From positions 302,020,147 through 302,084,146 of the forward strand of contig NC_134455.1 of NCBI RefSeq assembly GCF_047948215.1: a stretch of DNA of 64,000 nt, given 5' to 3'. Shown here piece by piece: positions 24,831-36,184 of this stretch. This DNA is from Lycorma delicatula (lineage: Eukaryota > Arthropoda > Insecta > Hemiptera > Fulgoridae). The position numbers and the translations under genes are program-made. The notes beneath the pieces are model-generated. The model did no database searches, was not told the DNA's origin, and saw only the letters and a program-made list of their open reading frames with translations. Numbering within the stretch: the stretch's first letter is position 1; every line of letters starts with the position of its first letter.

Positions 24831-25664
24831 TAATTGCTTCATTTTTCAATAAATGATTCTTAAAAACTTCTTACTCTATGAAGAGTCATCATCAAAATGA
24901 TGATTCCTTATGATTTGATTATTATTACAATAATCTGTGTTATAATATAGTCCTTGTAGAGAGACAAACTGCTATGCTGGCACTCGCTCTCCAAACACTG
25001 TACTATTCGTGTCAAAAATGTTCCCATCTATTTGGAAAGCAATTATTACAAAATTGTTTATTGCTTATACTTGTTTTAATTTAAATTATACATAAATTTC
25101 ATTTATTTTTGCCAAAACATTTTTGAGGTCTAACAAAGAGTAACATTAAAGATTTCTAGAGTAATTCCACTATGTCATTTAATTTAAATTAAAAACAATG
25201 TTATCAAACTAATGATATACATTGACATGTATATGACTCCTGTATTTTTGTTAAAGTTTCTTTACTTGTTCACACTTTAGAATCTATCAAACTAATTTTG
25301 TACGCATATTTTTTGCACTTCTAAAATACTGAACCAACATATTCTGTTTTGTGACATAGTTTTTTTTTTTTAATTTTGCTCAAAGTAATTCAAGTGTATT
25401 TAAATTAGAGTGGTACGGCGGTATCCATTAAACTATGATCCCCTTTCCAATAACATCAATAATGATAATACTGATAGACACATTTCTTGAATTGCTTTTT
25501 TGCGTACATTACAGATCTGTAAACACAATTGTTCTATCGCCCTCGGTTTTAAATAATTATGTTTTAAAAAAAATTACGGGAAAATATAATTAAAATCTGT
25601 AAAATTTATAATTTTGCATGGCCATACCTGTGTTAGAATGATTTTGCTGATATGCTTTTCTTTT
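24831..25664. other. Intergenic AT-rich DNA
   Basis: No gene is recognised. CTATCGCCC at about 25535 has an inverted partner near 27400, on the far side of the next pseudogene. Confidence 0.35.
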
Positions 25665-27043
25665 ATAGCCTCAGGCACATCTCAAATTAATGTCCAAGAG
25701 TAATCGGCTAGCATGTTAGTATTCCATTTTCCTTTATAGTGGCTTTCCATCACCAAAATGTCTTGGTGGAAATGTTTACAGTATTCTTCATTTACATCTC
25801 TGAGGTTGCCTGGGAAAAAATCCAGATGTGAGTGAAGGGGAGCAAATGCATTATCAAAGACATATTACATCCTATAGCTCTGTATGAAGTAAGAAGTTGA
25901 TTAACAATATTGTGGTAATTGTCAGATTTTTGTTTGCCGAGAAAATGTTTGAAATGTCATGTAGTTGTCAAATATATCTAGATTTAAATACATTATCTTT
26001 GACCAACTCTATTGTTTGAGGACAAATAAATATTCCTTCTTTAATTTTCCTTCACTTACAGTCAGAAATTTCTGCCTGATGTACAAAAATCTGGGCCTAA
26101 CAAAAATTTCATGCCTAACAAAGTAGCTATAACTTTCAAATCGCCACATATGTTCCAGCTATGTTTTTTATAATTTATTTTTTCAAGAACGTTTTTCATC
26201 ATGTCGTATGACTCTTTTAAATAATACCCTAAGTGATTGGTATCGATGGATATTTGATACTGTTGTGTAGTAGAACTACTTTTAAACTATACTTGACAAA
26301 TGCAGCATAAGCTCATCAATATTTGTGCAATAAACCAAATTATTTACCAAGAAAGTATTATTACCAAGAAAGTTCTTTTTGTCAGTTTCAAAGGCCCAAC
26401 ATTTTTGAATTTTTTTGAAGTAAATTCCAATCTTGCAGTCTTAATCCTATCAGTTCAGCTTGATTTTTTGATAAATTTATATCCCTAATGAAGTCTTTAA
26501 TTCATTTTGTGATATAAGATATGGCATATTGGAAGATAATTCAAAATCAAAATCATTGTTTTCTTTAGTACTGCCTGATACTTCATCACTGCTTTTGAAA
26601 CATACATTCGCAGGTGGCTCAGGAACTGGAATAATTTCACTAGGTACAGGCCTGATTGCAATGAAGGATATTTTACAGTATATTTAGATTTTTTAGAAAT
26701 TCCAGACACACTTGTTAAACATAAGTAACAATCTGTTACATGATCCTTTAGTTCATGCCAAACCATAGGTACACCAAATGGCAAAGCCTTCTGAGTACCT
26801 TTCAGCCATCCTCTTAAATATACAGAACAATTGTGTATACTATATGAGGAGCCCGTGTCTTATCCTGATCACCAATTTTACACTGAAAGTACAAATGATT
26901 TGCTTTTTTAATTAAAGGTTAATGTTTTTTCTATCTGATTTTACAATTTATGATTTTATTTGATTTCTATACCCTATTTGATTTGTTAAGATTTTACATA
27001 CATAACAAAAGGCATCCACATCATTTACACACTTTCGAGGCAT
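25665..27043 (-). pseudogene. Decayed copy of a multicopy arthropod gene family
   Basis: From an ATG at 27043 the frame starts MPRKCVNDVDAFCYVCK, a CxxC zinc-like start. It continues FGVPMVWHELKDHVTDCYLCLT, RPVPSEIIPVPEPP, DFELSSNMPYLI, DINLSKNQAELIGLRLQDW, WNICGDLKVIATLLGM and HSHLDFFPGNLRDVNEEY, and ends CKHFHQDILVMESHYKGKW. I know this as a widespread, highly repeated family in arthropod genomes whose mobilisation and function I cannot name. Stops and frameshifts disrupt it. A second copy lies at 28741-30280 in the opposite orientation. Confidence 0.6.
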
Positions 27044-28740
27044 TATGACACTGCACTGTTAACAAACTTAAGACAGCAATAAGACTGAACAAAATTAATT
27101 CATTCCTAAAAACAACACAGCTGTGTTTTTAGCTACATGTTTTGACCTCCACAGACATGATTAATCTTGTCCATGAAGACTCACTCTTCAGTATTAGATA
27201 TGATGTTGTAATATGTGACTATGATATGATTTAATTCTTTGTCTAGTATAGTTTTTTTATACCTTACAAATTCTGTTAACAAAGTTAAACAATAAAAAAT
27301 TATCTAACAAAATACAATGTAGGAGCTTAAAATGCTAACTATACATTGGAAACTGAAAAAATCCTTTAATTAAAATTTAAAAATTTTTCAAAGGTGGTGG
27401 GCGATAGAAAGATTCTGACCATTTTCAGCATCAAAAAATTGATTAAAATCATATATTGAATGTTAGGAAAAAAAATTATGTTTATCAGTGTAATTTTAAT
27501 AAAACTCTTACATTGAAGTATTAGGTTTTATTAAAGAGAATACATATGTCATTTTTCATCAAATTTAGTTCCATTTTTATGTAACCAACATAAAATGTCT
27601 TCCTTTGTGCTGTTTTAATTGAGAGCTTTGATTTAATCATTATAATCCTTGTATTCAACATTTGGGAGAATTATTTCTCTTTGCCAGTATACCAGGATAA
27701 GGAATTTTTTTGTTATCTGTACACTTAGACTTCTTTTAAAGAATTTTAATAAGTTTTTATGACCATGTGAGGCAGTACATATGATTCATCTGTAAATATA
27801 ATCCATTTGTACTTGCATGTTTTATCTTATGTTTGTGTTTACATAACTCCAACGCCACCTTCCAGCAAGCTGGAAAGCAGCCCCAGCTTAGGCATCCCAT
27901 GAACAGTCTGCCAAGCGGGTCCCTTATGACAGGCAATTTCCGAAATAAAACCTTTTCACCTAAACAGATTGACTATTTTGATTTTTTCCAGTTTGAAAAC
28001 TAATTTTTTCAAATGATTTTACTATTCCTCTTTCTATTGCTAAATCAGTCATATTCACTATTGGTCATCATACACATGATGCTTATAAAGGTCAGAAATT
28101 GTTATTACTTCACTAACATTAACTGATTTCATTAAACTCTAACTTTTATTTTCTACTCCCTTGCAACATCTTTTATTTAATCTTCATTAAAACGAACCAG
28201 TGAAATGTGACAATAAAAGGTACCTGTGTTGTTTGGTCATAATTAAATTTGGTATGATCTCTGTAAAATTTTTTAAATTTGAAAATTCTACTCTAAACAC
28301 AAAATTTGTATTTAACATGTTACACAGCTTTTCTCTCTGTAATTTGGGTTCTGGTTTGAAATATGCTATTGAAATTGTGTTTTATGTAAATCATAAATTT
28401 GTAAAATCATTTTATAAACTCATTTTGATCACTACTGGTAACTACAATTAAGAATAATTTTTGAATTTTTACTTTTAAACAATATGCATACATGCTTAAT
28501 AAATACAAAACAAATAAATATATACTCTGTATATGAGAAATAGTCACATACAAACATGTCTGTATGATGACATCATGCGAACATCTGTTGTTACCTACTA
28601 CATGTGTGTAAAATCTTATTCAGTCTATCTTCATTTGTCTATACTAAGTGTTGTGTTATCACAGAGTTATTAGTGTTTTGCTACATTCTCATCAATTCTT
28701 TATAACACGAAAGTGATCTTTCTAATATATATTTGCTACA
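27044..28740. other. Intergenic DNA with one GC-rich patch
   Basis: AT-rich except for about 115 bp at 27845-27960, which is clearly GC-richer. No gene is assigned. GGGCGATAGAA at about 27398 mirrors TTCTATCGCCC at 25533. Confidence 0.35.
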
Positions 28741-30280
28741 ACATGGCTTCTGTAAAGGTTTGTGGATGTACAAATCACAGACAATTTTTATTACATCTGT
28801 TGTAAATTTATGTCTAAATCTCAAAGAAAGACTATTTCTGAGGTGATAAAAACAGCCTAAAAATGTTATTTTGCTTGTGCACTTGGGGAAAAATATAAAA
28901 TCCGGGTGCCTCATGTTATTTGCATATTGTGCTCTGTAACTGAATGGTTGAAGGAGAAATGATTCGCCAGGTCGTTTGCTGTATTGATGGTTTTGTGTGA
29001 ACCTAAGGGACCTCTTCACTGACTGCTACTTTTGTGTGATAAATATATTTGGATTCTCATTAAAAATTTTTAAATTTATAAAATATGCATATGTATCCTC
29101 AGCTCTAAGCCAGTACCACACAGAGAGGAGTTACCTGTACCTATATCATCTAATCTGACATTGCTAGAAGAACAATCTGAAAATGAAGCAAATTATTTAG
29201 AGGATTTTAAAGAATTTGTTTCTTTATGTGATCAGAAATCTCTTCATTTAATTAAACAATATGAACTTAATGATTTAGTTTGCGAATTAAAGTTATCAAA
29301 GCCGCAAGCTAAGTTCTGGGGTCTAGATGCAACAGTGGAATCTTTTGGTGGAAAAAACAAAAGTTACTAAGTTTAGGAGACAAAATAAAACTCTTTCAAC
29401 GTATTTTACTATGAAAAATTCATTGTGCATTCGTACTGATGTTGATGGCCTAAAGAAAGAGCCTTGAAAAAAATCATATGCCTGAAGAATGGCATCCCCG
29501 TTTATTGGCTCTTCTAAAGTTAGCATGAAAGCAGTTTTATTGCATAATTATAACAAACCAGTCATCCATTCCAATATTAGAAGCAATAAAATACAAAGAA
29601 CTTACATATGTGGCAAGTTTTCAGTGATCTGAAAGTTGTGTTACTTCTTGGTTTACAAGGCAGATTTACGAAAATATTGTTTTGTCTTTGGGATAGTTGC
29701 AATACAAAAAGTCATTACAAAGTAAAGAACTGGCCATTGCGGCATAACTTTGTGGCTGGTGAAAACAAAAAGTAAAACATTTATCATTAATTAAGAGTAG
29801 TAAAATCACTTTACTGCTGCCACTTCACGTAAAACTCGGACTCATGAAAAATTTTGTTAAGGCACTAGACAAAGATGGACCAAGATTTAATCATTTAAAA
29901 ATAATTTTTCCTAAATTGAGATAAAGTTAGAGAATGTTAACTGGTTGCATGGAAATCCTTCAAAGACATTGGTGGATTTTTAGGCAACAGAAAAGATGAA
30001 AACTATGTTTTTTTTTTGTTAAGCTGTTAGAAAACTACAAACGTTTAGGATGCCATTAAAAATTCATTTCCTACACTCCCACCTAGATTTTTTCCTGAAA
30101 ATTTGGGCTCTGCCAGCAATGAGCAAGCAGAGTATTTTCATCAGGATATTCTGACCATGGAGCATTGATATCAAGGAAGATTGGATCCTGGAATGATGGA
30201 TGGACTATTATTGGTACTTGTTTAGAAAAACTGATCAAAAATCTTACAAATGAAAAAGTTTGTCATCGTATTTTAAAAAT
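28741..30280 (+). pseudogene. Second decayed copy of the same multicopy family
   Basis: In order and in mixed frames: KYKIRVPHVIC near 28895, CEPKGPL and DCYFCVINIFGF near 29000-29060, then 29161-29370 (LEEQSENEANYLEDF, LIKQYELNDLVCELKLSK). Next come FYTMKNSLC-like sequence near 29415 and an AVLLHNYNKP stretch near 29530. LKIHFLHSHLDFFPENLGSA and EYFHQDILTMEHRYQG-like sequence lie near 30055-30180. The order matches the copy at 25665-27043. The middle is heavily decayed. Confidence 0.58.
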
Positions 30281-30793
30281 TCAAGGTAAGACAATTTCTA
30301 CAATTTAAACTTTAAAAACTGTTATTTTAAAGACATTCCAATTATTTAGACTTTTAGACACTGTTATTTTAAAATGTGTTTGAATAAAGAAAAATTTAGT
30401 TGATTTAACCAAAGTTTAAATGAATACACAATTTTTTTTTTAATATTGATTTCACAGTGATTTTGCATTTATTGGTAAATAAATCGTATGTATTTAAAAA
30501 AAAGGTGACGTATTACACAAATTCTGATAACAGTTTTGAATTCAGCAACCCAAAATTAGTTAAAATCACCGTTATTAGTTAAAATTGCATGAAAAGATTT
30601 TTTTTTGTTGATTAGTGTTTTCCAGTTAACTTTACTATTATTTATTTTCAGCAACTACAATACTAGCATAAAAAAAAACTTATAGAAATTAAAACTTATT
30701 TCATCCGTGTTTTATGAATCAAATCTTAACAGTAAGTTTTATTATAAAAAAATTACAATAAGTTTTTTATTATAAAATAACTTAACTGAAATG
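30281..30793. other. AT-rich intergenic DNA
   Basis: Nothing recognised; it lies downstream of the TMEM69-like gene. Confidence 0.45.
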
Positions 30794-30799
30794 TTTATT
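30794..30799 (-). terminator. Poly(A) signal of the TMEM69-like gene
   Basis: TTTATT on the plus strand reads AATAAA on the minus strand, 47 bp after the stop codon. Confidence 0.55.
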
Positions 30800-30845
30800 A
30801 AGTTAAAAATGTGATAAAATCTGCTAAATTATTATGCAATGGATT

Positions 30846-31616
30846 TTACTTAAAATTAATTAGAGTTTGTAAAAAAGAAATGAAAAGAAAGAAAACAGAA
30901 ATATTGGTTAAGATTCCTCGAAGAGCAATAAACCATTTAGGATAGCCACTTGAAGTCAGATCAATAAAAAATATCCCTAGAAAGCCAATAATAACCAATG
31001 GAAAGGCAAGAAGTTTTGGAAGAACCATTGATATCGTTGCTATTAAACAAGGTATGGTACTTAAAATATATTTTTCCCATGAAGAACTGTCATCTTTGAC
31101 AGGAACTAAAAATCCCCATTTAACTCCTCCAACAAATGATAAAATAGCTGTTCCATATGCTAACTGAAGAGTTGTTAAAGTAGGTGAATGACCAAAGATT
31201 ACAGACTGTAATGGGGGAAAAGCAAACGGTATTAAGCCAGCCATTCCTAACCAAAATGCAGATGTTGGTGCTTGTTTTAGATCATTCATTTTGATATCAA
31301 AGAATGCTTTTGAAGCTTTGTCTACATCAAGCGAGCCAAATTTCATTTCTTCATTTCTGGAAGTGGTAGTATGTAGTGTTTTGATGGTTTCTTCATTCGA
31401 TGGAATTTGTGAATGAATCGAGTCATTTTTTATATATTTTAATGGTATCCCTGAATTTTTCTGGCTGTTGCTGCTAGTATAAATGGAAGAATTATAGAGC
31501 TTGCTTCTTCTGACATCACTAGGTCCACAAATATAAGCACTAGTTACATGTATATTGTTAAACACTGTCTTTGATATTATGTTCTGATGTGACCTTTGAA
31601 TCAAAAAACGCAACAT
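30846..31616 (-). CDS. TMEM69: TMEM69-like mitochondrial membrane protein (DUF3429)
   Basis: A 256-residue protein in one uninterrupted frame. Residues 1-60 are basic, hydroxylated and almost free of acidic residues, starting MLRFLIQRSHQNIISK, which fits a mitochondrial presequence. About five hydrophobic segments follow (about 121-142, 149-171, 183-200, 202-221 and 236-253). The family signatures are FWLGMAGLIPF (121-131), LAYGTAILSFVGGVKWGF (152-169) and GYPKWFIALRGIL (224-236). Known TMEM69/DUF3429 proteins have this arrangement; the molecular function is unknown. The minus strand reads TATTTCAG-GTC-ATG, so a splice acceptor lies 3 bp before the start and a 5' UTR exon probably lies upstream. 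The gene looks intact. Confidence 0.85.
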   Translation of the reverse strand: MLRFLIQRSHQNIISKTVFNNIHVTSAYICGPSDVRRSKLYNSSIYTSSNSQKNSGIPLKYIKNDSIHSQIPSNEETIKTLHTTTSRNEEMKFGSLDVDKASKAFFDIKMNDLKQAPTSAFWLGMAGLIPFAFPPLQSVIFGHSPTLTTLQLAYGTAILSFVGGVKWGFLVPVKDDSSSWEKYILSTIPCLIATISMVLPKLLAFPLVIIGFLGIFFIDLTSSGYPKWFIALRGILTNISVFFLFISFLQTLINFK

Positions 31617-31640
31617 GACCTGAAATATAAAAAATATATA
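31617..31640 (-). promoter_or_regulatory. Splice acceptor before TMEM69-like start
   Basis: On the minus strand a T-rich tract ends ATATTTCAG at 31620, three bases before the ATG. This predicts a 5' UTR intron; its donor was not located. Confidence 0.55.
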
Positions 31641-34180
31641 TATTTCTTTAATCGAATAATAAATTTGATATTTATTTTAAATAAACTAGTAAAAATAACG
31701 TAGTAATAGCAATTAAAATTGTCTTTGATTGCTAACATTTATCTGAGAATAATGAATTACATGACAATTTGATTATATCTGCTGAGAGTGTCTACACATA
31801 ATTCAAACGTGGCCTTCAGGATGATAAAAAAAAATTATTATTTACAGAAAATAATCACCTAATAAACTCTATGAATTGTTCAGACTAAAAGCATTTAAAA
31901 TTTTTCAAACAGCATGTAACTTCAAAAAAATCTATAATGAACATTTAAAAGACGTCCATAGGGAACATAGTCAAATGTCTGCCATTCATTCATGACAATA
32001 CCTTAAAAAAGGTATTGACACATGTCCATAAAAAAGGGACATTTTTACTCACTTTAATATTACATAAACATACAAAAATATAATACACAGGAGAGTACCA
32101 TGAAGAAACTGAGAAACTTTCAGTACATGATATACTGGTGAAAATAATTGAAAAAAAATCATATAAACAAAGGTCTGGAAATGATTTGTTTTTGAGTTAA
32201 AGCTAGTGATAGGTTTCGCCCAGATTATATTATATTCTTATAAAAAGAAGCTCTTCTGTAAATTTTGGGACCCAAATTATGGAGTAAAGTCAGTGGTTTA
32301 TTATGTGATTGAGCTTCGAAACAGGATAAAACAGGTCATTAAAGTATCAATTTTTCTGCACCTAATAAACATTATTCAGTGAATATCCACAGTTCAAATT
32401 TAACACACCTTTGACCGTACTGTAAATATGTGTATCTAACTTTAAAAAAAACCAGCAACAATAAGGTCAATCTGTTGATACCTGGGGGAGAAGAGTACCA
32501 ATCTGAAGATTGTTCTATGGGAAATGGGAAAAATTTTGTTATGAAGTACAATTAAAATACTTGTAGTTTATAAATGGCTTGTATTTCAAAAATTCCAAAG
32601 ATAATTTCATAGATTTTTCCTGTCAGTTGTGCAATATAAGCAGTATACGGTGTAAGTGAATAAAAAATCAGTAATTATTGATAAGTAATTATAAGATTAG
32701 TAAAGTAAATACTGAACATAAATAGTAATTTTTTATATTTTGGTGAATAAGTAGTACATTTACTGATCAGTAGTTACTGAAAGTGTCAGTATTTGCTTGT
32801 AATTGTTACGTAATTATTGATAATTGTCTAAGTAATACTGACATTTTTTGATATGTAACTGACAAGTTGGGCGTGCTTTTAATTGTTTAATAATTTACAA
32901 GTTATTGATAATTTAAAAATGTAGTAATTTTTTACAATTTAAAGAAAATTACATCTTAAAACTCAACAGATTCATTCTAAAAACACAAATTCCTTGTACT
33001 GGGTCATCTCTGACTATTCTCATCTGCATCACATGCTGCCTGAACATTAATACATTTATGTGGCTGTCACCAAATATAGTTTTTTTTTGAATTTTCAGTA
33101 AGTGCAGTTAAGAACACCAATTAGAGGTGGAATACTGAATCTATTACACTATTTTTCTTTGGTTTGAGCTATTTCAGCCACATTTCATGGAAAATTAATC
33201 CATTCTTCAACTTTAAAAATTACCGTCTCAAGAACAAATCAAATGTTTTTGTTAACAGTACTTTTTTACACCAAAATCCTCACTAACACATTCTGAAATC
33301 TTGGGTCTGAGAAAAATTTCCATGTTTTGTTAGGCACTTAGTACCTCCTTTGATTCAGGTAAAACCAAATTTTTTCAACTGATTCATTCTCAAATGTAAA
33401 AATCCCTTGTATCAGTTATCATTGTTTTATGTTTCGTATATTCTTTTACGTTATGAATGCTTATAAATGCAGCCATTTTAGTAATCAATAAATGTTTTTG
33501 GTATGTTTACTGTTAACTGATTAATGAGTGAATAATTACTGATCAATTGAAGTAAAAGGAACATTTTATTCAACTAAATTTCAGCATTCATTTAATATCA
33601 GTAAACAAGTGTAATTTCAATAAATGCTGAGGGAGTTACTTGAAATAGTAATTACTTATTTCTTATTCACAAATACTTAAGTGTTTACTAAAAAAAAGGG
33701 CTGGTAAATTGATACAGATTTCTATTCACCTCTATCTATATGAGATTTTCAGTAGAAATTAGGAAAATGATGTAAAAAATGGGGGAAGTGAATAAAAATC
33801 AGTAGTTACCAAATTAATTACTAGATCAATAAAGTAAATATCCTCATAGGAATAGAAATTATATATATTTCAGTGAATAAAATTTTGATTTGCTGATCTA
33901 ATTAATGAAGGGCTCAGAGTATTTACTTATAATTGTACTTGTAATTGCTAAGTAGTATCTGATAATTTCCAAAGGAATTACTTCTTTTTTCTGTTATTAC
34001 TGTCATTGTACAATGTTTAACACAAGTTGGAATAAGTTTTTAATCATTTTAAAATGTATTAATTTTGTAAATCTTTAAATGATTTTTTACATCACTACAT
34101 TAGCTGTTGTGTGTTCATTGTTTCAAATTTCATTTGTGTTTGTCTTGAATTTCATAATTTGTGAACTTCTATCAAATCAC
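31641..34180. repeat. Diverged direct repeats, no gene
   Basis: Blocks rich in AGTAATTA and GTGAATAAAAA occur at about 32650-32940, 33500-33680 and 33785-34080. A separate pair shares GATTCATTCT (about 32967 and 33382). The blocks resemble each other but are too diverged for me to name a family. They might be ends of a decayed DNA transposon linked to the ORF remnant at 34190. Confidence 0.35.
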
Positions 34181-34195
34181 GTGTAACTTGTTAAA

Positions 34196-34890
34196 AATGT
34201 CTGATGAAATTGAGTTTGGTGATAGTGAAACTCAGTTTGATCCAGGAAAACCAAAATGGAGGAAAGCAGCGTTTAGCCATGTATTGGAAGATAATATAAT
34301 TGTCATGAACAAATCTATCAAGTATTATTATTGAAGCCAAAGAAGGCATGGAATGACAAAGGTGAAATATGAAAAAAAATCATTGGGCAAATCTTGACTG
34401 TAGGAAAAATGAAAAGTGTTTTGAATAATTAAAGAATTGAAGTTAAAACAGAGATTGAACAAAAATAATCAAACTTAAAGAATGGGAGAAAGACTTTGTA
34501 CATATTATAGAGAAATTTGAAAACTCTACCATCCAACAAATACCAGTTGCGCTTATAACTGGTGGAGGAAAGGCCTTCATTTTGCAGAATCCAATGTAAA
34601 CATTTCTGTTAGATCACCTTCATTGTCATCATCATCATCAGCAACACCAAAAATAATCATTAACAATGACCAATCCGGGAATTCATCATCATCCATCTTC
34701 CTCTAACAGAGATAAAGAAAACATTATTAAAAGGAAAGTAAGATCCTACCAAACCAAAGAATCGATTCTACTATTGGCAACTGAGTAGCAGAGTTTGGTC
34801 CTTAATAAACAGTTACATTTAATAAGGATACAAAATAGACATGATGAGTTAAGCAACTAATAGCATGAATCAAACTGAAAAGTAATACAA
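34196..34890 (+). pseudogene. Decayed ORF, possible transposon-associated Myb/SANT-type protein
   Basis: The start reads MSDEIEFGDSETQFDPGKPK and continues WRKAAFSHVLEDNIIVMNKS to a stop at about 34332. Later frames give PKKAWNDKGEI, LKEWEKDFVHIIEKF, QIPVALITGGGKAF and finally LNKQLHLIRIQNRHDE. The layout resembles the accessory DNA-binding proteins of some DNA transposons, but I do not recognise the family. Stops and shifts show that it is dead. Confidence 0.3.
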
Positions 34891-36067
34891 TGATGTTAAT
34901 ACTAAGTAATACAGAAAGTAACAGTAAGATATTACTTAACATAAAAAAAACAAAACAAAATTTGAGACAATCTTTCATTCAACTGATTAAAACACCATTT
35001 AATCTTTTTACTTTCACCCATCTTGTTTGCTAGGTTTGTTCATAAACCCTTAGAGTTGTTTCTTTCCTGTTCTAGTATACTACTTTTTACAAAAATGGTT
35101 TACTAATTTTGTGGCTTTCCTTTTTGTTATTTATAAAAGAATATTTCTTTTAGTTAAACTAATATGTACAATTCTTTTTTTGTTTATACTCAGACTACAT
35201 TTAGCTTCAGCAGCTCAGTTTTTTGTTCTTTCTAAATGAAGGGGAACTCTTTAAAGTGGAATCTAACCCTTTTTGTTTCTGTGAGTCAAGGTTAAACTTT
35301 TATAACAAAATTCTTTACAACAGCTTGAATATTAATTTGATTCATTTTTCAGAAAATGCCAAAACTTGATTTTCTGTTCGATTGTCACAAACAAGCAATT
35401 ATTTTCAGTCATCAAAACTTTGCAGCATACTATCTAAAGGTTCATACTTGACAAATATCATAGTTATTCTTTTATACTTGGCCACCTCTCTGTCAGGCCA
35501 AGAACTTTCTGAATGACCCTAGTAACTGAAGTGGCCTATTTGGTGAAGTTGTGTCTCCTGATCTCTCAAAAAAATAACTATGCAATTAATCAGTAATGGA
35601 AAAACCAGAAAATATTTACTATAAAAATAATCCAGTGAGATTTTTTTTTAAAAACATTCAATAAATATGTATAAAGAAATAATACGGGAACAAATGATGT
35701 CATATAAGTGCACAATATAATAATGTTTTAGGTTTGATGGATTCAAATCGTTGCACTCTCTGCTAATAAAAGTTATGTAATAATAATACTATAAGTATAG
35801 TAAATATGTCAATTTTTTTTGCTTTAATAAAAGTAACAGTTCTGGCAGATATGCTGTTATTTACATTGGTAATTATGATTTCCTTCTGGTTCACGAGAAT
35901 TGTGTAATTTTCAGGTGTCCCATGTGATCAATATATAGAATATTGAAGTATTTCAATATAATTTACATTGTGTTCGAACTGTAAAAATTAATCCAATTTA
36001 TAATTAAGAAAGTAGTACTTTCCTATTGTGATTTAATATGGTTCTGCTTGTAGTGAATACAAAAATT
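34891..36067. other. AT-rich intergenic DNA
   Basis: No gene or recognisable repeat was found. Confidence 0.45.
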
Positions 36068-36118
36068 ATTAGTTTTATATTGTTGAGTTGATTGTCAACT
36101 CAACATTATAAAACTAAT
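36068..36118. repeat. 51-bp near-perfect palindrome
   Basis: A stem of 24 bp with a single T/T mismatch (36080/36106) and a 3-nt loop (36092-36094). The inner part is GTTGAGTTGA-TTG-TCAACTCAAC and the outer part is ATTAGTTTTATA with its complement. It lies about 45 bp from the RTE poly(T). Confidence 0.9.
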
Positions 36119-36184
36119 GTTCAGATAATGTTGAGTTACCTTAATATTACCAATTTTTAAAATTTTTTTTTTTTTTTTTTGTCT

